A program made the translations under genes and the position numbers. Shown here piece after piece: positions 17,985 to 25,285 of a stretch of 64,000 nucleotides of DNA (positions are counted from its first letter, which is position 1; each line of letters begins with the position of its first letter). This DNA is from UTCHB3 sp002050155. GTDB lineage: Bacteria > Bacteroidota > Ignavibacteria > Ignavibacteriales > Ignavibacteriaceae. Where the stretch lies: NCBI GenBank assembly GCA_030584105.1, contig CP129491.1, positions 2,480,001-2,544,000 of the forward strand, given 5' to 3'. The notes under the pieces were generated by a model, which saw only the letters and a list, made by a program, of their open reading frames with translations, was not told the DNA's origin and ran no database searches.

Positions 17985-18108
17985 AGGTTTGGTAGGTGAA
18001 GGTTTCACTCTTTTAGAGAACTCGTTGCAGGTTCCTCACCTCGAATTGTTAACTGTCTTCACTAACCGAACCCGGCTAAAAAGAGAAAACCGTTATTTCA
18101 CCAACCTT
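17949..18108 (-). ncRNA. Candidate rod-shaped structured RNA with intrinsic terminator
   Basis: On the minus strand this stretch folds into a nested rod. The closing stem pairs 18108-18097 with 18000-17984 (12 bp with a 5-nt bulge). A second stem pairs 18091-18076 with 18016-18001 (about 14 of 16 positions). A 7-bp stem pairs 18074-18068 with 18034-18028; its one non-Watson-Crick pair is G-U on the minus strand and A-C on the plus strand, favouring the minus strand as template of a real RNA. A 4-bp apical stem (18066-18063 with 18051-18048) caps it. A terminator follows at once. It matches no RNA family I know (not 6S, SRP, tmRNA or RNase P by motif). It may be independent or the 3' part of the transcript of the 53-residue ORF upstream. 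Confidence 0.5.
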
Positions 18109-18134
18109 TGAAACTTTTTGTGCCTTCTGACCAA

Positions 18135-18296
18135 TTATCTCATCAAAAACTTTTCACTCATCAGTCTTAAAAAATGAAAGGGTGAGAACAGAACAAGCAA
18201 CAGTGCAACTGGTGTATATACCGCCACGAGCATAGCAGACCACAGGAAATTCTTCGCCGGAGATCTGTTTTCTGACCTAAGGGCACGATGAGACAT
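18135..18296 (-). CDS. Small single-pass membrane protein, 53 residues
   Basis: A 53-codon frame starting MSHRALRSENRSPAKNFLW. A basic, polar N-terminus (residues 1-16) is followed by one hydrophobic segment (about 17-43, with VAVYTPVALLLVLF) and a short basic tail ending in KFLMR. GGAG sits 5 bases before the ATG. This layout predicts one transmembrane helix. I do not recognise the family. It is the only frame that explains a transcript ending at the terminator near 17.95 kb. It is too small for routine gene finders, and a role as a small subunit or regulator of a membrane complex is only a guess. Confidence 0.55.
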   Translation of the reverse strand: MSHRALRSENRSPAKNFLWSAMLVAVYTPVALLLVLFSPFHFLRLMSEKFLMR

Positions 18297-19238
18297 GGCA
18301 ACTCCAAATAATATGTGAAATTATTGTTAATTGGGTTATATATTTAAATTCTAAGCATAACTCATGGCTGAACAGCATCGTAATTAGGCGCCACCATCAT
18401 AACAGCGCACACTGATGCGTTTAACCGGGCACGGTTATTTTGTTCGATATAAAAGTAATTTGTTGATTTAATCAGCTTTTCTTCAGATTAGATCAAGCGT
18501 GAGGATAAGCTACAGAAAGGAAATGGTATTTTTGAAATATTTGTAGTATAAATCGAAAGGTGTGCTTTTTCCCTCACCACACCAACCGCAACCGTAAAAC
18601 CTGTTTCCGCATCCATAGCGGGAATTAATCTAAAAGAATTAACCTCCAATTTTGGTTCTCTAACAAGGGTTAACTAAACCTCACCTTAACCCAACGCAAA
18701 ATTAAAAAGAAAAAAGTTTAAAATCAATAGGTTGGGCAAAAAAATCTTTGATTTTTCACATTTTTTTTAATAAATATTTTCGTTTCGGGTTTATTAATAT
18801 TTTATATTATTAAATTAAGGCTGTTTTCCGCCGCGATTTTCAAAAGCTACTGATTCGTTTTTCCCGGAAATTATTGTTATTTTATTATTGCTGCGGATTG
18901 TAATTTTATCAAAAACTGTTATTTTAACTCAACATTTTCTTCTTTTTTCGCAGGTATATGAAAGAAACATTCTCGGTAGTAAAAGGGATTCGGTTCCCTC
19001 GTTACTCATTAAAAGTTGTTCAGTATCTCGACAAAACATTCGGTGTAATAGAATCGTTTTATTTTTTTAAGTTTTGTTACAAACGAGTGATATTAAAGTT
19101 CGATCGGGCAGATACTGCCCTTGAAAAATATGACGAACTTCATGCCTCAAGAAAATTTGACTTTATGACCCGCTAAACTCAAGCGGCCTGTGAATAAGTT
19201 ATTTTGGTTATAAAATTTTCACAATTGGTTAAACCACC
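18297..19238. other. AT-rich intergenic region
   Basis: No convincing gene. A very AT-rich tract lies at about 18740-18830, consistent with a promoter region for the plus-strand ATPase/GNAT gene. A 72-codon plus-strand frame at 18958-19176 has a weak ribosome site and no recognisable domain; I do not call it. Confidence 0.5.
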
Positions 19239-20738
19239 GTGCAAAAACTAACAGATAAAAAAATTATCTCCCGCGGTTCACTTGCTTCTTTAACAGTTCC
19301 TGCTAATCTTACATACCTGCCGATAATTCAAAATCTTGCCACTTCAATTTCCGACTGGTTCGGTTTCGAGGGTACTGAGCTTCAGAATATTGAATTGTTA
19401 GTTGAAGAAGCCTTCGTTAGTGAGATAGAAAACTCTTTTGACCCCGATGAGTACGGAGAAATTTCGTTCAGAGTGAACTACCGGCCGGGCAAACTTCTCT
19501 TCAGTTTCGAAGATAAAGGATTGCCGGTTAGTGAAGAGCTGTTGGAAAAAAGTGAAAGCTCTTCTCTGGGAATTTTAATTATTAAACATTTAGCCGACGA
19601 GTTTCACTTTGTTAACCTTGGGAAAGAGGGAAAGCGGATCGAAATCGTTAAAAATGTGCCGCAAGCGAACCTTACCGAGTTCTTAAACTCGCTTCCCGAA
19701 CCGGAGGAACAGCCGCTTGCTCAACCGGATGAAGAACTGCACTTTCAGATGATGGAGCCTAAATACGCCACCGACCTTGCGCGGCTTACTTACCGAGTTT
19801 ACGGTTACACTTACTTAGGTTTGGCGTACCTTCCCGATAAATTGATTGAACAGCTCGAGTTTGGCTACCTGAAAGCGGTGATTGTCTTTAACTCCGCCGG
19901 GGTTCTGATTGGGCACTTAGGGCTCTTTTTTGATTCTCCCGGTGCAATGGTTGCCGACTCGGGGATGGCAATAGTTGACCCGAGGTACAGAGGGCACAGC
20001 CTTTTTAAAAGAATGAAAGAATATGCACTTGAACATGGGAAGAAAATTGGGCTTTACGGAATTTACAGCGAAAGTGTTACAATACACCCATATACACAGA
20101 AAGGGAACATCACTCTCGGTGCGAAAGAAATCGGGTGCTTAGTCGCTTTTGCTGACTCCCATATTCAGTTCAAAAAAATCAATGAAGATGGGTTGCCACA
20201 ACGGCAGGCTGTGATGCTTTTTTATCTTAAAATTGGTGAAGAGCCGGAAAGAACGGTTTATTTACCGGAAATTTACACTGATATAATCTCTGATATCTAC
20301 CAAACAAGTGGAATTAGACGAAAAATTGTCACTCTGAAAAATTACAGAAACTTGTTCGATTTAACCGGTGAATCAGTGATTGAAACCGCATTTAAACCCG
20401 ATTTTAACTTCGCCGTTATTAGAGTCAGTAAATTTGGCGAAGATATTCTGACACTGATAAGGCAAAGTGTGAAAGAACTCTGTTTTAAGAAAACGGACAC
20501 TATTTTCTTAGAATTGCCCTTGTCTGACCCCGGCACAATGATGCTGACACATAAGTTTCGGGAATTTGGGTTTTTCTTCGGCGGTGTGATCCCGGAGTTC
20601 CGGGATGGCGATATACTTAAACTTCAGTATCTGAACAACATTTACATAAACCCCGAAATCATAATTGTTGCCTCGGACAGAGGAAGAAAAATTCTCTCTT
20701 ACATTTTTGAAGATAAAGAAAAAGCAGGGAAACAGTAG
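19239..20738 (+). CDS. Anti-sigma-type HATPase fused to GNAT acetyltransferase
   Basis: A 499-residue protein with a GTG start. Residues 1-145 resemble the HATPase_c_2 fold of anti-sigma serine kinases (RsbW/SpoIIAB class): the N-box region reads LLVEEAFVSEIENSF, followed by FSFEDKGLPV and SSSLGILIIKHLAD. Residues about 165-310 look like a GNAT domain (MAIVDPRYRGHSLFKRM contains the acetyl-CoA loop R-x-x-G-x-x-L-F). The remaining 190 residues may be a second GNAT-like or accessory domain. Probably cytoplasmic signalling in which a kinase-like switch and an acyltransferase act together; partners are unknown. No sigma factor or anti-anti-sigma gene is adjacent. Confidence 0.75.
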   Translation: MQKLTDKKIISRGSLASLTVPANLTYLPIIQNLATSISDWFGFEGTELQNIELLVEEAFVSEIENSFDPDEYGEISFRVNYRPGKLLFSFEDKGLPVSEELLEKSESSSLGILIIKHLADEFHFVNLGKEGKRIEIVKNVPQANLTEFLNSLPEPEEQPLAQPDEELHFQMMEPKYATDLARLTYRVYGYTYLGLAYLPDKLIEQLEFGYLKAVIVFNSAGVLIGHLGLFFDSPGAMVADSGMAIVDPRYRGHSLFKRMKEYALEHGKKIGLYGIYSESVTIHPYTQKGNITLGAKEIGCLVAFADSHIQFKKINEDGLPQRQAVMLFYLKIGEEPERTVYLPEIYTDIISDIYQTSGIRRKIVTLKNYRNLFDLTGESVIETAFKPDFNFAVIRVSKFGEDILTLIRQSVKELCFKKTDTIFLELPLSDPGTMMLTHKFREFGFFFGGVIPEFRDGDILKLQYLNNIYINPEIIIVASDRGRKILSYIFEDKEKAGKQ

Positions 20739-20809
20739 GGATACAGTGAGTTACTAAAAAACTCATGGGATAAATAACAGCACTATTTAACAACTAAAAT
20801 TTAACTAAA

Positions 20810-22819
20810 ATGAAATCTTTTTTACTGCTTGCAACCGCAATACTGATGGTTTTTTCCGCTAATGCACAATTTCCCGGTAACACACAATTTAAATCGGGAA
20901 AAGAGTATTGCTCAGCAAAGAAACAGGCGATGACTTTCACAAGCCAAAGCCACGGCGAACAGACCGAATCCGTGCAGTTCCCGTTTGATATTCTGCATTA
21001 CAGCATGGATATCGATATTTACAACAATTTCGTTTCACCATATCCGAAGAACTTCAACGGTAACCTTAAAATCACATTCGTTGCCGATTCAGTTATTAAT
21101 TCGATCAACTTAGATGCGCAAAACGCTTCACTTCAGATTGATTCGGTTAAGCTTGCCGGCACTTCTTTCACACATAATTCGAATGTGTTGAAGATTACTC
21201 TTGATCGTACATACAACCCGGGTGATACAGCGGAAGTGTTGATTTATTACATGCACAAAAATGTTTCGGATAAAGGTTTTTATGTCTCAGGCGGAACCGT
21301 TTTCTCCGATTGCGAACCCGAAGGTGCAAGGCACTGGTACCCGTGCCGCGATAAACCCGCCGATAAAGCCACTTTTGAGGTGAAAGCAAGAACACCCGTG
21401 AATGTGAAACTTGGCTCGATTGGTACTTTGGTCGATTCAACCAATACCGGGCAGGAAATTTTCTATCACTGGGTGAGCCGCGACCCCGTTGCAACCTACC
21501 TTTTTGTTATCGCAGGTAGGGTGAATTATCAACTTAAAATGTTTGACTGGATTGACCCCGTAACACACGACACTATCCCGGTAAGGCTGTATGCTAACCC
21601 TAACGAAAACCTCTCTCAAAGTTTAGTGGAAACTGTTACCCAACAAATGGAAGGGTTTACTGCTAAGTTTGGCTCATATCCTTTTGAAAAACACGGCTTC
21701 GCTACCCTGAACTCGCAGTTCGCATGGGGCGGGATGGAAAACCAAACGCTCACAACCCTTTGCACAAATTGTTGGGCGGGGTATTTGTTGGCTCACGAAT
21801 TTGCCCACCAGTGGTTTGGTGATATGATTTCGCCGACTACCTGGGCAGATATCTTCCTGAATGAAGGATTTGCCGATTTTTCCGAAGCTCTATGGGAAGA
21901 AATAAAAATGGGAGGTGACATCTCCTATTTTAACTCGACTATTCAAGACGAGGCTGATTACTACCTTTCTTTCAACCCGGGCTGGCCCATTTATAACCCT
22001 GAGTGGGCAGTTGTAACTCCGGGCACGAACACTTTGTTCAATACAGCAATTACTTATTCAAAAGGCGGGTGTGTGCTCGCCATGGCGCGCTATATGATGG
22101 GTTCCGACGAGTTCTTTAACGCTATTAGGTCTTATACTTCTGACCCAAGATTTCGCTATAAAACATGTTCAATCCCTGAATTTATCGATAAAATGAGTGA
22201 AGCTTACGGGCAGGACCTTCACTGGTTTTTCGAGCAGTGGCTCTACCAGCCAAATCACCCGGTTTATGCGAATACCTATTCGATCAGATCAGCACAGCCG
22301 GGTGAGTGGACGGTTGATTTCACGGCAAAACAAACCCAAACAAACACCGGTTTTTTCAAAATGCCGCTGGAACTAAAAATTAACTTTTCTGACGCATCAG
22401 ATACTTTGGTTTCCGTTTTTAACGACGAAAACAACCAGGTTTTCAGTTTCAATTTCACAAAGCAGCCGGTTTCACTTCGGTTTGACCCCAACACCAAAAT
22501 ATTGCTGAAACAAGGCTCAACGGTTGTTTCTGTTGAAGATGAAGATTTGTTGCCAAAGGATATCCGTTTATTCCCGAATATGCCGAACCCTTTCAACCCG
22601 GAAACTGTAATTCGTTTTAATTTGCCGCAAAGCGGTGCGGTTAAACTTTCGGTATTTAATTCAACGGGCGAAGAAGTGTCGGTTTTGGCTAATGAATTGA
22701 TGCCTGCCGGCGAGCATAAGCTTTCTTTTAACGCAGCGGGCTTGCCAAGCGGCGTTTATTTTGCCGTGCTGAATGCGGAAGGAAAAGTTTTAACCCAAAA
22801 GATGGTTCTGCTTAAATAG
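20810..22819 (+). CDS. M1-family zinc aminopeptidase with T9SS sorting domain
   Basis: A 669-residue secreted metallopeptidase. A signal peptide (MKSFLLLATAILMVFSANA) precedes an N-terminal beta domain. The exopeptidase-like motif is WGGMENQ, and the zinc site is HEFAH (H329, E330, H333) with the third ligand in NEGFADF (E352). It ends in a type A sorting domain (NMPNPFNPETVIRFNLP to QKMVLLK), so it is exported by Sec and T9SS to the surface or medium, where it should trim peptides. Its stop codon is followed by its own terminator. Confidence 0.94.
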   Translation: MKSFLLLATAILMVFSANAQFPGNTQFKSGKEYCSAKKQAMTFTSQSHGEQTESVQFPFDILHYSMDIDIYNNFVSPYPKNFNGNLKITFVADSVINSINLDAQNASLQIDSVKLAGTSFTHNSNVLKITLDRTYNPGDTAEVLIYYMHKNVSDKGFYVSGGTVFSDCEPEGARHWYPCRDKPADKATFEVKARTPVNVKLGSIGTLVDSTNTGQEIFYHWVSRDPVATYLFVIAGRVNYQLKMFDWIDPVTHDTIPVRLYANPNENLSQSLVETVTQQMEGFTAKFGSYPFEKHGFATLNSQFAWGGMENQTLTTLCTNCWAGYLLAHEFAHQWFGDMISPTTWADIFLNEGFADFSEALWEEIKMGGDISYFNSTIQDEADYYLSFNPGWPIYNPEWAVVTPGTNTLFNTAITYSKGGCVLAMARYMMGSDEFFNAIRSYTSDPRFRYKTCSIPEFIDKMSEAYGQDLHWFFEQWLYQPNHPVYANTYSIRSAQPGEWTVDFTAKQTQTNTGFFKMPLELKINFSDASDTLVSVFNDENNQVFSFNFTKQPVSLRFDPNTKILLKQGSTVVSVEDEDLLPKDIRLFPNMPNPFNPETVIRFNLPQSGAVKLSVFNSTGEEVSVLANELMPAGEHKLSFNAAGLPSGVYFAVLNAEGKVLTQKMVLLK

Positions 22820-22839
22820 CTGTAGTTGGTAGCTGTTCT

Positions 22840-22861
22840 ATGCCATTCGTGGCGTTTTTTT
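22840..22861 (+). terminator. Terminator of the M1 peptidase gene
   Basis: A 6-bp stem (ATGCCA/TGGCGT with one G-U) closed by a TTCG tetraloop is followed by seven T residues, 20 bp past the stop. Confidence 0.75.
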
Positions 22862-23058
22862 ACTGCCTGTTGCTTAGTAACTTAACCGGTTGGAGGTAAC
22901 TTTTCGCTCTATTTGTAGTAGTTAATTGCAGTTAGAAGTTATTATTAACTTTCACTTGTTTACAGTGCTATCTGTGAAAAAATTTGAGGTGCGGGAACCT
23001 CCGGTTAGATGTCATTACTTGCTTACACCTGTTGAAAGTGTTTTTAAACCGAATAGCT

Positions 23059-23151
23059 TTTTGACCGTCTAAAGGATGAAGCAGATGTTTTATGTGCCCC
23101 CGGCGGATAAACCCGTTGGGGGTTTTTAACAGTCTGTTTTAACGGTCAAAA
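23059..23151 (+). other. Nested inverted repeat enclosing a C5/G5 hairpin upstream of htpX
   Basis: Outer arms TTTTGACCGT (23059-23068) and ACGGTCAAAA (23142-23151) enclose a CAGA/TCTG pair and then the hairpin CCCCCGGCGG...CCGTTGGGGG (23097-23122) followed by TTTTT. The inner part looks like an intrinsic terminator and the outer stem could compete with it. The rest of the 22862-23246 gap has no gene. It may be a small RNA end or a leader element; it lies upstream of the likely htpX promoter. Confidence 0.35.
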
Positions 23152-23174
23152 GTGGAAATAAATTAACAAACTGT

Positions 23175-23182
23175 TATATTTG
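23175..23182 (+). promoter_or_regulatory. Possible htpX promoter, -7 element
   Basis: TATATTTG fits the Bacteroidota -7 consensus TAnnTTTG, 64 bp before the htpX start. No clear -33 TTG is seen at the right spacing. Confidence 0.35.
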
Positions 23183-23246
23183 TTATATTTAAAGTTCGTG
23201 AATTTATTTTTGATCAAAAAAAGGTTTTACAAAAAAGAGGAAATAA

Positions 23247-24092
23247 ATGAACTGGCTGAAAACAGTCTTTTTTATGTCGTTACTTACGGTGCTTGTAGTT
23301 ATCGCAGGAAACCTTATCGGCGGGCAGAGCGGTATGATAATCGCCTTTGTAATAGCTGTTGCGATGAACTTCGGAAGTTACTGGTTCTCTGATAAAATAG
23401 TACTTACCATGTACCGCGCTCGTGAAATAAAGCGCGAGGATGCACCATTTCTGTATGATATGACCGAAAACCTTGTGCAGCGTGCTCAACTGCCGATGCC
23501 GAGGCTCTATGTAGTGGATGATAACACGCCGAATGCGTTTGCAACGGGAAGAAACCCCGCTCACTCGGCTGTGGTTGTAACTTCCGGGATAACCCGCTTG
23601 CTTAACAACCAGGAGCTTGAAGGTGTGATAGCGCACGAACTTTCGCACATTAAAAACCGCGATATTCTAATCGGTTCTGTTGCTGCAACTTTTGCGGGCG
23701 TTATTACCATGCTCGCTAATATGGCGCAGTGGGCTATGATTTTTGGCGGAAGAGACGATCGGGACGGCAGGCTGCTGAGTTCGCTCGTTTTGATAATTGT
23801 TGCACCGCTTGCGGCTACGCTTCTGCAGTTGGCTATTTCGCGCTCACGCGAGTTTAGCGCCGACGCAACAGGCGCACATATGTCGGGCAACCCCGAAGGT
23901 TTGGCATCTGCACTTCTGAAGTTAGAATCCGGCAATATGAAACAACCTGTTGAGCATGCGGGCCCCGCAACAGCGCATATGTTTATCGTTAACCCGCTCC
24001 GCGGCGGTGGTTTGATGAAGTTATTTTCAACTCACCCCCCGACAGCCGAAAGAGTTGCGAAGCTGCGCGAAATAGCCGCCGGAAGAGCCTGA
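23247..24092 (+). CDS. htpX: Zinc metalloprotease HtpX
   Basis: A 281-residue inner-membrane M48 protease that degrades misfolded membrane proteins on the cytoplasmic side. Two N-terminal transmembrane segments (residues 3-22 and 28-48) precede the zinc motif HELSH (130-134). Two further hydrophobic segments come next (MLANMAQWAMIFGG and SSLVLIIVAPLAATLL), then SREFSADATGAH with the third ligand Glu. AGAGGAAATAA before the ATG is a good ribosome site. It probably shares its transcript with the next gene, 5 bp downstream. In function it groups with the SppA protease 1.2 kb on. Confidence 0.95.
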   Translation: MNWLKTVFFMSLLTVLVVIAGNLIGGQSGMIIAFVIAVAMNFGSYWFSDKIVLTMYRAREIKREDAPFLYDMTENLVQRAQLPMPRLYVVDDNTPNAFATGRNPAHSAVVVTSGITRLLNNQELEGVIAHELSHIKNRDILIGSVAATFAGVITMLANMAQWAMIFGGRDDRDGRLLSSLVLIIVAPLAATLLQLAISRSREFSADATGAHMSGNPEGLASALLKLESGNMKQPVEHAGPATAHMFIVNPLRGGGLMKLFSTHPPTAERVAKLREIAAGRA

Positions 24093-24097
24093 TTAGC

Positions 24098-24973
24098 ATG
24101 CCTTTTCGCCCTGACTTTGTTGTCAAACGATTGATGTCGGTTATGGGATTAGTATCTACTTTTAAACGATTATTATCGATTACAAGATCAGTCCCGGTTG
24201 TTTCCCGGTTGATATTGTTTTCAAATTTAACCACAGTCGTTCCGCAATTGATATCGGTCTCAAATTTATCAACCGCCGTTCCGCGAGTGCTGGTGGCTCT
24301 TTTTTTTCTGCTTACGCCAAATTTGAAGGGGCAGGTGGGCGAACCAAAGGAAAGCAGGACACTTAGCAATTTAGAAGTTTTTGAATCTCTGACAGCTGAA
24401 GTGGCGGGCTTTGCGTCCGACTATCTGAAGGAAAATAACCTTGGGAAAAATATAGCACTTGAACTTTACGGTGACTATAAGGTGCTTCATCCTGCACTTG
24501 TAAACAACCTGATTGAAAAAGGTTTATCGGTAAACGGAAGCGGTTCGGCTGTTAAGATTTTAGTTAAGAATGCTGCCGTTTCTTACGGCAGCCCTTTTAC
24601 TAAAAGTTTTCTGGGCGACTATTACTCGGAAAGAACCGCTGAGTTATCCGGTGAAATTTTAGTTTTCAACCCCGAAAACGCATCACCTGAAAACACTTCA
24701 TCTGATGGTACATCACCCGGTAGCGTGTCACCTGACCATACGGCACCCGAAAACACATCACCTGAAAGCACATTAAACGCGAAATCCTTCCGGTTTGAAG
24801 TTGCCGATACGGTTAAGCTTTCTGATATTTCGCAACTCGAAAACAGGGGGTTACCTTTCACATCGTCAGAAATTCCAAAAGAACCTTTCTGGGGAAGTAT
24901 CACAAATATTGCTATCGCCGCAGGCTCAACAATTCTTGCCGTAGTGCTCTTTTTTACGGTAAGAACCAATTAG
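24098..24973 (+). CDS. Unknown repeat-containing envelope protein with C-terminal membrane anchor
   Basis: I do not recognise this protein. The 291-residue frame starts 5 bp after htpX. Residues 1-63 are odd: the DNA there consists of a degenerate 39-bp duplication (copies at about 24210 and 24249). An in-frame GTG at 24287 followed by LVALFFLLTPNLKGQ could be the true start of a lipobox-less signal sequence. A globular part (about 95-195) is followed by Pro/Glu/Asn/Thr/Ser-rich pentads of the PENTS type (about 192-226) and a C-terminal hydrophobic helix (ITNIAIAAGSTILAVVLFFT). Probably a membrane-anchored periplasmic protein. Confidence 0.6.
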   Translation: MPFRPDFVVKRLMSVMGLVSTFKRLLSITRSVPVVSRLILFSNLTTVVPQLISVSNLSTAVPRVLVALFFLLTPNLKGQVGEPKESRTLSNLEVFESLTAEVAGFASDYLKENNLGKNIALELYGDYKVLHPALVNNLIEKGLSVNGSGSAVKILVKNAAVSYGSPFTKSFLGDYYSERTAELSGEILVFNPENASPENTSSDGTSPGSVSPDHTAPENTSPESTLNAKSFRFEVADTVKLSDISQLENRGLPFTSSEIPKEPFWGSITNIAIAAGSTILAVVLFFTVRTN

Positions 24974-25155
24974 CTTTTTTGAAATACCTTTAATTCTACA
25001 TCATCTGTCACTATTTTAAACGATTCAATTAAACGATTTGCAAAGTAGTATCAAAAAACTACAAACAAATTTACAGTTAGTTTTATAACAAAATGCTTAT
25101 GTTAAATTACAGAGCAGTATATCAAGTACAGTTTATCAATCTAAAATTACAAAGC

Positions 25156-25188
25156 AACGGATTGGGGGTAATTAATCCGTTACTTTTT
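25156..25188 (+). terminator. Terminator after the htpX operon
   Basis: AACGGATT (25156-25163) pairs with AATCCGTT (25174-25181), followed by ACTTTTT. It lies in the 311-bp gap before sppA, which otherwise shows only AT-rich sequence. Confidence 0.7.
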
Positions 25189-25285
25189 CTAAAATACTAT
25201 TTTTAACATAAGTCTCAAACCAAGTTTACAGCAGCCATAAACTAAATTTCCAAATATTGATTTAAATTTAAGAGAGCGTTTTCCA

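Noticed and set aside
17949..18108. Identity of the structured RNA as 6S, SRP or tmRNA.
   Set aside because: No GGAA-tetraloop SRP motif, no tRNA-like ends, and no two-sided central bubble as in 6S RNA.
18958..19176. A 72-codon plus-strand frame before the ATPase/GNAT gene.
   Set aside because: Weak ribosome site, no recognisable domain, AT-rich surroundings; insufficient support.
23180..23392. A 70-codon plus-strand frame overlapping htpX.
   Set aside because: It lies over the HtpX start in another frame; HtpX has the ribosome site and family match.
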